A DNA stretch of 64,000 nucleotides from Crateriforma conspicua (lineage in GTDB: Bacteria > Planctomycetota > Planctomycetia > Pirellulales > Pirellulaceae): NCBI RefSeq assembly GCF_007752935.1, contig NZ_CP036319.1, positions 4,526,001 through 4,590,000 on the forward strand, read 5' to 3'. The notes beneath the pieces are model-generated. The model did no database searches. It was not told where the DNA came from and saw only the letters and a list, made by a program, of their open reading frames with translations. Shown here in pieces: positions 44,903-54,523 of this stretch (positions are counted from its first letter, which is position 1; each line of letters begins with the position of its first letter). The translations under genes were made by a program, and so were the position numbers.

Positions 44903-46960
44903 CTAAGACGAATGAATCCATCGTAACCAAGCCTCTTTGAGATGCCCGAGCAAGCTACGTGATTTCAGGTGAAAAACCGCGTGACATTCACCGCCCATGT
45001 CGGCCAACACATGCAGCGGTTCTGCTTCGGACGATTCAGCATTCAAGAGCGGACAGCTGACCTGATAGCTGGCCTGCTGCCAGGGCGACGACTCGGCGAC
45101 TTCATCACTGACCGACACGGATTCGACAAAGGAATGCCAGACTTGGCCAGGACGCGTCGCAACGGCCAAACTGACATCGACACCGCGAAAGATCTCGTCT
45201 CGATCCTCGGCGTCAATCTGCAAGACCGCAACCATCGATCCGTCGCGAGCGACACGGCACCAGCCCGACTCCGGTGCAACTCGCTGTCCCACACCTTGGG
45301 ATAACCCGATCGCTGACACACGCGTCCGATCGGCCGACCAGGACTGGGTGCGGTCCCAACGCGCCAGCGGTGGCAAAACCAGCCCTGCGTGCGGCGCGAC
45401 CACTTGAGTACTCGACAATGATCCTTCTGCGGATTGCCTTTTCGCAATGGCGGATTTGACCAACGATTGAGCACGAATCCAATGCTCTTGCTGACGCTGG
45501 TGATTGCCTGCCAAATTCCTGGCACCGGACAACTGCTGTTGGGCAACCGCGACTTCGGATGACGCACGAATCCATTCCAAACGCTGCTCACTCGAATCGA
45601 CTTCGGCCAGCACCGTGTTTCCATCGACCACATCACCAAAGCCAACCGAAACGCTTTTCAGCACGCTGGAATCTGGAAGATAGACCGCGGTTGCGGATCC
45701 GGAATCCAGATATCCGGTGGCGTATCGATACCGAGGCAGCGGCACCAGCAAAACAATCAACAGCAATCCCAGAATCGAGACCGCGAAGATCAATCGTCGT
45801 GGCGTTTCGACTTGCCCCCAAACCGATTGACCAGACGCCACGGCCCACCACCGTGTTGCCATCCGCGTCATCCAAACGATCAATGCCAGCGTGATGACGA
45901 GCGTCCCCAACCCACCGGCACCCGCCGCATCGAACAACCAAGCGACAAAGCCTGCGATGCTGACGAGAACCGTCAATCGATACGCCGTGGAAGCGACATG
46001 GTAGACCAGCATCCCAAACCTGCGGCGGGCGGTCCCCGGCATCGCCGCCGAGCGTCGTCCGACCAACCGCGTCACGATCCACTGGCGACTGCATTGAGCC
46101 GCTTCATGGCGAAGGTTCACACTGTGCACCCAATCGGCCAACACGTGGTATCCGTCGAAACGCATCAACGGATTGCCGTTGAACATCAACGTGCTGATGC
46201 CACACAAGACGATCAGATTCACACAAACCAATCGCATGGAAGGATCGTCGGATACCGACCAGACGATGACCGACAATGTCGCGATGATCCATTCGACGTA
46301 GATTCCCGCCAGCATCACGGCTGCGCGACGCCATCGAGACGCCTGACGCCAAACATCCGTCACATCACAATAGGGACACGGCATTCCGCAAAAGAAAAAG
46401 ATCCCAATCTTTCCCGGTGTCGCCCCCACGCGATGACAGGCAATCGCGTGCCCCAGTTCATGACAGATTTTGGTGAAGCACAACAACAGGAACGGTACCG
46501 CAACCGGCAACTGCCCCAAACGCTTGGGCAAAGCGGCCAGTTCCGATGCAAATACCTGGAACTGCAATAACAACAAAACACAAGCGACGACGGACAACCC
46601 GATCCAAAACTTCACTGCGATTCTTGCAAACAGCCAACTCGTCCAGCCCGAAAGCTTGGCGGCAATCGACGCGGCGGCAAACAAGGGGACTTCGACCGCC
46701 AAGGGCGAAGGCAATCGCCGGGCCGCCCCCAAACGTTGTCGCGTCCAGCCAACTCGCGCTGCTTGTTCCCAGTGTTCCGGATCAGCGTTCCCCGATTGAA
46801 GCCGTTCCCATAATCGCCGTGTGGTTTGTGCAAACGTCTTGCTGATGTCGCAATAGACGGTTCGGAACCGAGACTCGGTGCCCTCATGCAACACCTGCAA
46901 GTCGGTCCGCAACCGCGGTGACGTCACCGAATCGCCGACCGAGCACGGAGACGAACTCAT
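44903..46960 (-). CDS. M50 (site-2-type) metalloprotease fused to a HlyD-like adaptor
   Basis: 685 residues from ATG 46960. The N-terminal ~90 residues are cytoplasmic. Then a multi-pass membrane domain carries HELGH (167-171) in FTKICHELGHAIACH, a CPYC pair at 195-198 and the third metal ligand region NGNPLMRFDG (261-270), the full S2P zinc set. After a membrane helix (391-408) comes a HlyD-like biotinyl-lipoyl domain (TAVYLPDSSVLKSVSVGFGD), a coiled-coil hairpin (about 455-520) and a beta-barrel tail. It overlaps the upstream HlyD gene by ATGA. The fusion places a protease in the membrane linked to a periplasmic adaptor; substrate unknown. Confidence 0.85.
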   Translation of the reverse strand: MSSSPCSVGDSVTSPRLRTDLQVLHEGTESRFRTVYCDISKTFAQTTRRLWERLQSGNADPEHWEQAARVGWTRQRLGAARRLPSPLAVEVPLFAAASIAAKLSGWTSWLFARIAVKFWIGLSVVACVLLLLQFQVFASELAALPKRLGQLPVAVPFLLLCFTKICHELGHAIACHRVGATPGKIGIFFFCGMPCPYCDVTDVWRQASRWRRAAVMLAGIYVEWIIATLSVIVWSVSDDPSMRLVCVNLIVLCGISTLMFNGNPLMRFDGYHVLADWVHSVNLRHEAAQCSRQWIVTRLVGRRSAAMPGTARRRFGMLVYHVASTAYRLTVLVSIAGFVAWLFDAAGAGGLGTLVITLALIVWMTRMATRWWAVASGQSVWGQVETPRRLIFAVSILGLLLIVLLVPLPRYRYATGYLDSGSATAVYLPDSSVLKSVSVGFGDVVDGNTVLAEVDSSEQRLEWIRASSEVAVAQQQLSGARNLAGNHQRQQEHWIRAQSLVKSAIAKRQSAEGSLSSTQVVAPHAGLVLPPLARWDRTQSWSADRTRVSAIGLSQGVGQRVAPESGWCRVARDGSMVAVLQIDAEDRDEIFRGVDVSLAVATRPGQVWHSFVESVSVSDEVAESSPWQQASYQVSCPLLNAESSEAEPLHVLADMGGECHAVFHLKSRSLLGHLKEAWLRWIHSS

Positions 46961-48087
46961 CGCAAAATCTCCGAGCTTCGCCGATGTCGGCTCAGGCGAA
47001 TCTCTGCCTGCAAACTGGCTCGCGATGGCATCGTGCCGCGACGAACCGCAGGTTGACCCGTCAAGGGGATCGACGCACTTGAGACCGTCCCAAGGGGATC
47101 CGGCGTGGAAGGATGGAGCGTTGGTGACATGACCGCCACCGTCATGCGAATGTCTTGTCCCGGATACAGCATCCAATCGGCAATGCCATCGTGACCGATA
47201 CCGATCAATTGATTGGCGACGTCGACATGGATGCGGCGGTACCCACCAGGCAGCCACTGCGGATCCACCGATTCAACGACACCGTCCAATCGCCGCGTCT
47301 GTCGATTCCCGCCCTCATCCGCGACGTCCCACCGAATCGACACGGGACATCCCTGGCAATGCGAACGTCCGACGACCTGCTGGGAGATCAGCGCGTCGAC
47401 GGTCAGGTGTTCCAGACTGACAATCTTGGCAATCGGTTGGCCGCGTTCGGCCCATTCGCCGCCGTCTCGATAGACATCGACCAAGATCCCGTCGATTGGC
47501 GATCTTAACTGCAAGGCCAGACAGTCCGTGTCGATCTCCGCCAGTTCACTCTCTCGGATTCTCCACAGTTGCTCTGCCGCGTTGTGTTCGGCCAAGGCCT
47601 GGTCGTACTGTCGCTGGGCCTGAGACACGACTTGGGTCAACGCTCGAAACGCCGGATTGGCAAGGGAATCCGGTTCGCCGAAACGATTTCGATAGCGTCG
47701 CAATTCCTCTTTCGCAGCCGCCATCGCGGCTTCCGCATGATCCAACGTCGTCGTGTCTTCGGCTTGCGTCCGAGCCAAACGTAATCGCTCGATCGCAGTC
47801 TGCCGCTGACGGGTCAATCGATCATTGGTCAGCGTGACGATGACTTGGTTCTCGACCACGACCTGATTGCGTCCGACTGCCCATTGAGTCACCGCGCCGT
47901 CGGACAAGGCCGGTAGATCGATTTCGGTGCCGTAGCGGACAACGCACTGGCTGGCCTGGACATCAATGCGATTGACGCGGTCACCTTCCCCTTGGCCGCC
48001 GACAACGACCGAAGCAAACAGCATCCAAAAGCAAACCGAAGTGATCGGCAACGAGGCGGGACGAACGTTCATAGCGAGGCGAATCAT
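46957..48087 (-). CDS. HlyD-family periplasmic adaptor protein
   Basis: 376 residues: a signal/anchor (about 10-32, ITSVCFWMLFASVVVGG), lipoyl-half motif ALSDGAVTQWAVGRNQVV, a coiled-coil hairpin (about 92-180, LRLARTQAEDTTTLDHAEAA onward), the returning lipoyl half LRSPIDGILVDVYRDGGEWA, and a beta-barrel. The His/Pro/Ser-rich C-terminus may be unstructured. Such adaptors bridge inner-membrane pumps and TolC-type channels. Linked by 4-nt ATGA overlaps on both sides to the neighbouring genes, so stoichiometric synthesis is likely. Confidence 0.85.
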   Translation of the reverse strand: MIRLAMNVRPASLPITSVCFWMLFASVVVGGQGEGDRVNRIDVQASQCVVRYGTEIDLPALSDGAVTQWAVGRNQVVVENQVIVTLTNDRLTRQRQTAIERLRLARTQAEDTTTLDHAEAAMAAAKEELRRYRNRFGEPDSLANPAFRALTQVVSQAQRQYDQALAEHNAAEQLWRIRESELAEIDTDCLALQLRSPIDGILVDVYRDGGEWAERGQPIAKIVSLEHLTVDALISQQVVGRSHCQGCPVSIRWDVADEGGNRQTRRLDGVVESVDPQWLPGGYRRIHVDVANQLIGIGHDGIADWMLYPGQDIRMTVAVMSPTLHPSTPDPLGTVSSASIPLTGQPAVRRGTMPSRASLQAEIRLSRHRRSSEILR

Positions 48088-50336
48088 GTCGATGCCTCCG
48101 TCTTCTTGAGTGTGCCAAAGTGAAGCCCCCAGAACGATCGCACCGAATCAATGGCGTCACGGAACAAGACGTATGCCAGCGGTGACGTCCCACAGTGGAA
48201 ACGAACTCGCACCGGCATCCCCTCGTGAGGAATCGTGGCAACGAAATCCTCGCTTGCCATCGCATTCCCGGCCGTATTTATGCGTGCGGGCGACGCGACG
48301 GGCTTCCGCGAATCAAAGGAACCCCGCGAAGCCACCTCGCTGGAATCCTCCGATATCGATAGGTGGTCGGGCAAAGCCAACTGCACCAGGGTCGCCGAAC
48401 CGGATTCTGATTCGATGGCGGGTCCGATCGATTTCACGGCGGCATCCCAGCGGACATCGGGCTGGGCGACGGGGGAAACGGCCACTGACAAATCACCCGA
48501 GTCGCCCGAGAGCATCAGATCGCCCATGCGACGCTGATCGACTTCCGCTTCGGCATTCCAAGCGGTGCCCAACTGCACCACTTTCAACAACGGTTCGCCG
48601 AATCGCACCGGTCGATCGATCAAACGTTGCCGCAACCGCCAAGCATCGACGATTCCGGATTGTTTTGCGGTCACGTGAAGTGAAGCTTCGACGCTGCGCA
48701 GATGCTCTAGTTGGGCGTCGATCCCATCGATTCGCAACTCGGTGACACGACGACGCGAATTGGCTTGCGACCGTGCCGCAGACCGATCGCCGGCGGGATG
48801 AATCAGATTCTCCGTTTCCACGGCCAATTCGGCCTCCAGCCGCAAACGTTCCGAACGCAGTTGTTTGATCTGCTGTTCCAACGTTTCATCTTTCAGCGTC
48901 AGCAATGGATCGCCGACTTCGACACGATCGTTGTGACGCACATAGATGGCGTCCACCACCGCGTTGCGGGGCGAACAAACGCTTTGCCACTGTTGGGGTC
49001 GCAACACCGCCGGTGACGTCACGATATTCGGGACAGGCATCGCCCCCACGATGATTGCGGCCAATGCTCCCAGCCCGGTCATCCACTGGCGTCGGTAACG
49101 CTGATACCACGAACCATGCATTGCACCGGAGGGCGCAAGCCAACGCCCCAGTACCGAACGATTCGTTGCCGATGACTTGATGTCGACGGCGATGCCCGCC
49201 ATTCGGCAAAGCCGGATCAGATGGTCACGATGGTCTTCGGCACACCCGGCATGGTTGACATTTCTCAGCCCGATCAAGGCCAGATCACTGGACGTTCCCA
49301 CGCGAACCAGACAATCCAACACCAAGCTTGCATCTTGGTCGTCACCATCACCGACGTCACGATCGGGATTGAAATAGCATCCGTTATCGTCGACCGGTGT
49401 TTGAAGCGATTGTTGCAAAATCCAGCGGACCGCTTCGCTGTGTCGATCAACTTGGTCAACGTGGCTGACGGCAATCACTTCGCGTGGCCGTTCGCGTCGT
49501 ACCACGGCAACACGATCGAGATGAAAACCTTCGGCGACCAAATCGGCCAATGATTCGATGACGCTGCGTGGGTCCGACAATCGGCTCCATCGATCGAATT
49601 GTTGGTCGATCCAATGCGATAGCGAGGCATCGTCGCGAAGTCGCCGGATCAATTGGCGACGCATGAATTCACCCGCCAAGTCGGCCATCTGGGCGACAAA
49701 CCGCAGATAGCCTCGTTGCGTGACGGTGCCCCCACCGGATTCCAGATGGACTTCAATCAAGTAGGTGGCGTCGGAGCCTGAAGATTCACCCATATCGGTG
49801 TCGATCGCGACCACGGCGACGGGGTGCGGCGACGGATTGGCGGGCTGTTCGGGGTCAGCCGCACCGGGCGTGGACGGCACCACCGCGGGACCGGCACCGG
49901 TCGCAATTTCGTGCAACATGCATTGATGCGATTGCCGGGCCGCATTGGTCCAGTCTTGGAAATCAACATTGCCCAACCGGTGACAGATATCAAACTCCGT
50001 CGCCGATGCTTTTCGCCAAACGGTGACTCCCTCGGCCGCCATCGCCCGCAGAATGCGATCGGCAAGAAATGCCCAATACCTTGATTCCGGCATCTGGGCG
50101 GTCGCCGCCGCGGCCACCTCGCGAACGATATCGGAGATTTCGCGTTGGGCATCGCGGACCAAGCCTTCCCCGGATTCAACCGTCCGGCCCGATCGACGCG
50201 CAGCATCCGGCGGTGCCGTCGCTGTTGCGGCGGCGGCACGATAGACAAATGGCTGCTGGGGTGCGGCGTGTTTCACGCGATCGCGTCGATGTCCAGGGAT
50301 GCGGACGTACCGATGACATTCTGAGATGCCAAGCAT
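48084..50336 (-). CDS. cytoplasmic GAF-like sensor fused to a HlyD-like adaptor
   Basis: 750 residues. The first ~400 are soluble, with two GAF-like segments (about 85-230 and 255-385; the second begins SVIESLADLVAEGFHLDRVA). A membrane helix at 418-437 (WMTGLGALAAIIVGAMPVPN) follows. Then comes a periplasmic HlyD-type part: lipoyl half VDAIYVRHNDRVEVGDPLL, a coiled coil (485-570), the second lipoyl half around SGIVDAWRLRQRLIDRPVRF and a barrel to the C-terminus. The GAF assignment is from pattern, not a search. It could sense a cytoplasmic ligand and signal to the adaptor side. It overlaps the HlyD gene by ATGA (48084-48087). Confidence 0.75.
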   Translation of the reverse strand: MLGISECHRYVRIPGHRRDRVKHAAPQQPFVYRAAAATATAPPDAARRSGRTVESGEGLVRDAQREISDIVREVAAAATAQMPESRYWAFLADRILRAMAAEGVTVWRKASATEFDICHRLGNVDFQDWTNAARQSHQCMLHEIATGAGPAVVPSTPGAADPEQPANPSPHPVAVVAIDTDMGESSGSDATYLIEVHLESGGGTVTQRGYLRFVAQMADLAGEFMRRQLIRRLRDDASLSHWIDQQFDRWSRLSDPRSVIESLADLVAEGFHLDRVAVVRRERPREVIAVSHVDQVDRHSEAVRWILQQSLQTPVDDNGCYFNPDRDVGDGDDQDASLVLDCLVRVGTSSDLALIGLRNVNHAGCAEDHRDHLIRLCRMAGIAVDIKSSATNRSVLGRWLAPSGAMHGSWYQRYRRQWMTGLGALAAIIVGAMPVPNIVTSPAVLRPQQWQSVCSPRNAVVDAIYVRHNDRVEVGDPLLTLKDETLEQQIKQLRSERLRLEAELAVETENLIHPAGDRSAARSQANSRRRVTELRIDGIDAQLEHLRSVEASLHVTAKQSGIVDAWRLRQRLIDRPVRFGEPLLKVVQLGTAWNAEAEVDQRRMGDLMLSGDSGDLSVAVSPVAQPDVRWDAAVKSIGPAIESESGSATLVQLALPDHLSISEDSSEVASRGSFDSRKPVASPARINTAGNAMASEDFVATIPHEGMPVRVRFHCGTSPLAYVLFRDAIDSVRSFWGLHFGTLKKTEAST

Positions 50337-50455
50337 CGGGGACTAGCAAAACCCGGCCTTCATCAGCAACGGCAATCCGCCCGGCGACCAGCGTCGGCAT
50401 GCCCGCCCCGCCGCCGAATGCCTCGTTCCGTAATGGCTTTCCCGCGGACCGCTGG

Positions 50456-51772
50456 TCAACGCCCCGGCTTCAACCTCCATTCCGATCGCTGTCTGGCCTG
50501 ATGGCGATCGGCCGGTGATGAAAACCCCAACGACTGGACGTCCAATCCCCAGGTCGGATCCGCACGACAAAACTGAAAGCCGTGGTCACGCGGATCTTCG
50601 CCTTGGCGTCTGATCTCAAACGCCAAGGCCACATCGCTGACCAGCGTCTGGCAAGGCTTCGATACGCCCGCACATTGATAGCCCTGGTGAACGGGACGAT
50701 GATCGGAAGCCGCGATACGCCTGACCGAAGCCCAAGACGACTGTTCCTGATCCGAAGCCTCCGCAAGGATCGCGACCGCCGCCGCGCGAGTGATCGGCGA
50801 TGCGATCGGATCTTTCAGCCGGCGATGTGCGATCTGTCGCGTCCACGATGGATCACAGTAAGCTGCCATGGCACGCAAATGCCGATCGTCGACTTCCGAG
50901 GTCGGCAGGCTTCGCAACCAATGGTCGGCAACGGTGTCAAAGATCGTGTCCGAATCCTTGGCGACATCGACACCATGATGCCAAGTCGATGTCGCACAGC
51001 GCGAAAGGCAATCAATCATCGCCGACGTCGCGATGCGTCGTGCCGCGGTGGGTTGAACCGCCGTTATTGATCCCGGCGTCTGGCTTTGGCTCACGAGATT
51101 TTGGTTTTGCAGATACAAATCCAAAACCAGCACACTGAGCGTTCGGCATCGTTGATGAATGGGATCCACACGCCCGTCATTCGTCGTGAACGAGAACTCA
51201 CGGTACAAGCTTGACCAAGGATCATCCATCTGTGCCGGAGCACAGACACCGCGATCGTCGAATGCTTGAAACAGCGAATGACAACGGCGGACCATTTCGG
51301 CGAATCGATCGCGAGTCTGCCACGTGTCACCCACCAGTCGCACATAGACCGACCATCCGGGAATACGAATCGGCACGGCCGAAGCGTGCGGCGGCTGATC
51401 CAATGCGTCGACGCGTTCTTGCCATTGTCGATCTTGGTACCGCATCAAAACTCGAGCGGCAGAAAATCGCAATTGCAGATCGCGACTGGTGGTGGCACGG
51501 CGGACCTGACGCAGTAGTTGCATCTGTTGCGACGATCCATCCGGCAATTGCCGCAAAACGTCCAACAGATCCGTCGACGCCCGATTTCGACTCAGGTACG
51601 AATCCGATGCCAGCGCGATCAATCTTGGATCACTGGGAATCGATTCGGCGCGATTCAACTCCATCCGCTGATGCGAACCGGCATCGGCGAACAACGGCAT
51701 CGAATTGGCCGACGCCAGAATTGCAAAGAACGAAAGAACTCGCCAATCCAAACGCACGCGGTCGCCCCACAC
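50456..51772 (-). CDS. secreted helical (HEAT-like) protein of unknown function
   Basis: 438 residues: signal peptide (VLSFFAILASANSMPLFADA, about 12-31) followed by mostly helical sequence with repeat-like pairs (LIALASDSYLSRNRASTDLL, LQLRFSAARVLMRYQDRQW, ITRAAAVAILAEASDQE), which recall HEAT/armadillo repeats. No catalytic motif. It lies 119 nt upstream of the GAF-HlyD gene on the same strand and is probably the first gene of the adaptor/protease operon. It could be the system's substrate or a periplasmic partner; that is inference. Confidence 0.7.
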   Translation of the reverse strand: MWGDRVRLDWRVLSFFAILASANSMPLFADAGSHQRMELNRAESIPSDPRLIALASDSYLSRNRASTDLLDVLRQLPDGSSQQMQLLRQVRRATTSRDLQLRFSAARVLMRYQDRQWQERVDALDQPPHASAVPIRIPGWSVYVRLVGDTWQTRDRFAEMVRRCHSLFQAFDDRGVCAPAQMDDPWSSLYREFSFTTNDGRVDPIHQRCRTLSVLVLDLYLQNQNLVSQSQTPGSITAVQPTAARRIATSAMIDCLSRCATSTWHHGVDVAKDSDTIFDTVADHWLRSLPTSEVDDRHLRAMAAYCDPSWTRQIAHRRLKDPIASPITRAAAVAILAEASDQEQSSWASVRRIAASDHRPVHQGYQCAGVSKPCQTLVSDVALAFEIRRQGEDPRDHGFQFCRADPTWGLDVQSLGFSSPADRHQARQRSEWRLKPGR

Positions 51773-51979
51773 GGTGTGTCAGCCAAAAAACCGACCCTTT
51801 CGTCTCGCCCGCACGGCGACAAAACGGCCAAAACCATCGGTCGCAGACTAATTACGGCCGTGGCCCCCCGTACCGGCAAACCGACCAACGCGACCGATCG
51901 ACGAAAATGGTCCATGGTTTAAACTGCGCAGCCCCGATAATCCCACTATCAGCGACCTTTTCTTCCGCACGACTGATTC

Positions 51980-53260
51980 ATGCAAATCATCTGTTTCGAA
52001 GACCGACACGTGGACCGCTTGGCCCCGATCACTCACGCTCGGCCCGCCTACGCGATCACGTGTGCCAGCCACCGGTTGATCGATTGGCTGAAACGATTGG
52101 TCGACGAGGGGCATGCCCAAAGTGTTCAGGCGATGGTGCGTGATTACTTGTTGACGTTGCAGCAATTGGATCACCAAATCGAAGCACCATCCCAAGTGGG
52201 CCAGGGCGGTCAAAGTGTGATGCTGGTCAACGCACGATTGGCTCCCACCGTTGCGGCGCTGGACGCACTGCGGAAATTGGCCAAACGGCAATCCGACGGC
52301 GTGATCGTGGACGAACGTGATCAAGCGGTGTTGGCGGCGGTAATCGGACCGAAGGAATTACAGGCGATCGAAAAGCGGGCTCCGACGACGCCATTGGTCG
52401 ACGCGCTTCTGCAGACGGCTGGACAGTTACCCGCAATCACCGAGACCACGGTGACCGACGCCATCGCCGCGTTCTACTGGCCGCACGATGTGATCGAAAC
52501 CCACATGGCGGAAATGCAATCGGCGATGCAATTCCGCATTGACAAGGGCGACTATGAACAACGTCAAGACGGTGTCTTCGTACGTCCGGGCGTGAAGATC
52601 GGCGACTATGAATCGATCCATGTCAACGACGGTCCCATCGTGCTAGAAGAAGGAGTCCAGATCGGCCCGTTCTGTTTTTTGGAAGGCCCAGTGTATGTGG
52701 GTGCCAACACTCGGATGCTGGAACATTCCGCCATCAAGGACGGCGTGTCTCTGGGACACACGGTCAAAATTGGCGGCGAGGTCGAAGCATCGATCATCGA
52801 ACCTTATACCAACAAACAGCATCATGGTTTCCTGGGACACAGTTACTTGGGCAGCTGGATCAACCTGGGCGCCGGCACCTGCAACAGCGACCTGAAAAAC
52901 ACATACGGAAAAATCAACATCGAATATGGCGATACCAAAGTCGCCACCGGAATGCAGTTCCTGGGATGTGTCATGGGTGACTATTCCAAAACGGCGATCA
53001 ACACCGGCATCTTCACCGGCAAAGTCATCGGCGTGTGCAGCATGATGTACGGCTTCATCACCGCGAACGTGCCCAGCTATGTGAACTACGCTCGACTGTT
53101 CGGGCAAACGTCGCTCCTGCCGGCGGACGTGATGATCAGCACCCAACAACGGATGTTCGCACGAAGAAAAGTCCAGCAACGCGACTGTGACAAACAGTTG
53201 ATCATTGATATGTATGAACGCACCGAAAATGAACGAGAGTCCGAACAGATCGGGTTTTGA
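51980..53260 (+). CDS. alternative GlmU-type sugar nucleotidyltransferase/acetyltransferase
   Basis: 426 residues. The C-terminal two thirds form a left-handed beta-helix (VRPGVKIGDYESIHVNDGPI, EGVQIGPFCFLEGPVYVGAN, HSYLGSWINLGAGTCNSDLKN). The last of these is the GlmU acetyltransferase active-site signature GA.T.NSD-like. The N-terminus (MQIICFEDRHVDRLAPITHA, RPAYAITCA) matches the putative nucleotidyltransferase domain of the alternative GlmU family (TIGR03991-like). It probably makes UDP-GlcNAc or a related sugar for the envelope. A classical pyrophosphorylase GxGTRM motif is absent. Confidence 0.82.
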   Translation: MQIICFEDRHVDRLAPITHARPAYAITCASHRLIDWLKRLVDEGHAQSVQAMVRDYLLTLQQLDHQIEAPSQVGQGGQSVMLVNARLAPTVAALDALRKLAKRQSDGVIVDERDQAVLAAVIGPKELQAIEKRAPTTPLVDALLQTAGQLPAITETTVTDAIAAFYWPHDVIETHMAEMQSAMQFRIDKGDYEQRQDGVFVRPGVKIGDYESIHVNDGPIVLEEGVQIGPFCFLEGPVYVGANTRMLEHSAIKDGVSLGHTVKIGGEVEASIIEPYTNKQHHGFLGHSYLGSWINLGAGTCNSDLKNTYGKINIEYGDTKVATGMQFLGCVMGDYSKTAINTGIFTGKVIGVCSMMYGFITANVPSYVNYARLFGQTSLLPADVMISTQQRMFARRKVQQRDCDKQLIIDMYERTENERESEQIGF

Positions 53261-53305
53261 TCTCCTTGGCTTTGCCGCAGCAACAATTTGACCGAAAGCA
53301 AATTC

Positions 53306-54316
53306 ATGAACGTACGTGTCGGAATCGTCGGCGTGACCGGATACACCGCGGCGGAATTGATCCGCTTGCTGGACCGTCACCCCAGCGCGAATTTGACCGC
53401 CGCAACCAGCCGTGGCGATGCGGGCAAGCCGATTCACGTGGTGCACTCATCGTCCGCCGGTCGCAACGACGTGATGATCGAAAGGTTCGACCCGGAAAGG
53501 ATGAAGGCCTCCTGTGATGTCGTGATGTGCTGTCTGCCGCACGGTGCAAGTGCCGAAACGGTTCGCCAATTGATCGATGTGGGATTGCGAGTCGTCGACT
53601 TCAGCGCCGACTTTCGGCTTTCCAGCGTCGAGGTTTATCAAAAATGGTACGACGTGCAGCACCCGTGGCCCGAGCGGATCGGCGTGACGGCGTATGGCAT
53701 GCCTGAGTTCTTTGCCGATGACATTCGGTCCGCCGATGTGGTCGCAAACCCTGGTTGCTATCCGACGTCGGCTATTTTGCCTTTGGTACCGCTGATCAAG
53801 GCAGGCCTGGTGGATCCTTCGGATGTGATCGTCGATAGCAAATCAGGGGTCAGTGGCGCCGGTCGGTCGCCCAAACTTGCGACGCTGTATTGCGAAACCA
53901 ACGAATCGATTGCCGCGTACGCGGTGGGTTCCCACCGACATCAACCTGAAATCAAAGATCTGGTCCATCGAATCAGCGGAAAAGACATCGACGTCACGTT
54001 CACGCCGCACCTGACACCGATGGACCGTGGCATTTTGTCGACGATCTACTTGCGTCCCACCGGCGGATCCATCGACGACGGCATGCAGGCCTGGAAACAA
54101 CAATACGATTCGTCACCGTTCGTTCACGTGGTCGACCATTTGCCGGCCACCAAGCATGTCAGCGGAACAAACCATGTCCAAATGACGTTGCGGCAAGCCG
54201 GCGACCGCTGGATTGCCGTTTGCGCCATCGACAACTTGACCAAAGGTGCCAGCGGTGCGGCGATCCAAAACATGAACGTGATGTTCGGGCTGAACGAAAC
54301 GGACGGTTTGCTATAG
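53306..54316 (+). CDS. argC: N-acetyl-gamma-glutamyl-phosphate reductase
   Basis: Reduces N-acetylglutamyl phosphate to the semialdehyde with NADPH in arginine synthesis. It has 336 residues, with GIVGVTGYTAAELIRLL (nucleotide binding, 6-22), CCLPHGAS, VDFSADFRL, and the catalytic Cys in ANPGCYPTSAILPL (C151). HLTPMDRGILSTIY follows at about 231-244. ATG 53306 is preferred over a TTG at 53288. It follows the GlmU-like gene by 45 nt and may be co-transcribed; no other arg gene is in the window. Confidence 0.95.
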   Translation: MNVRVGIVGVTGYTAAELIRLLDRHPSANLTAATSRGDAGKPIHVVHSSSAGRNDVMIERFDPERMKASCDVVMCCLPHGASAETVRQLIDVGLRVVDFSADFRLSSVEVYQKWYDVQHPWPERIGVTAYGMPEFFADDIRSADVVANPGCYPTSAILPLVPLIKAGLVDPSDVIVDSKSGVSGAGRSPKLATLYCETNESIAAYAVGSHRHQPEIKDLVHRISGKDIDVTFTPHLTPMDRGILSTIYLRPTGGSIDDGMQAWKQQYDSSPFVHVVDHLPATKHVSGTNHVQMTLRQAGDRWIAVCAIDNLTKGASGAAIQNMNVMFGLNETDGLL

Positions 54317-54376
54317 CCATCTTGCTGTAGCCACCTGATTCCAACAGGCATCATGCCGGCTTTTTTTCGGTCGCTG

Positions 54377-54452
54377 GGCGTCACGAGGAATTGTGACGCC
54401 GGTTCGCCGGATGCCTACACTTAGCTGCAACCAAGGGCGTTTAGCTGCAACC
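54377..54452. repeat. short inverted repeat and direct repeats upstream of the CPBP gene
   Basis: GGCGTCAC (54377-54384)/GTGACGCC (54393-54400) with an 8-nt spacer, then two copies of TTAGCTGCAACC (54421-54432 and 54441-54452) spaced 20 bp apart, about two helical turns. They could be regulator sites for the CPBP gene starting at 54524. Confidence 0.35.
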
Positions 54453-54523
54453 GCCGGATCACCATGATCGGTCCGCAATCTCGTGGTCGTTCGGATTTCT
54501 TGTCTACATGACGGCATTTCTGC

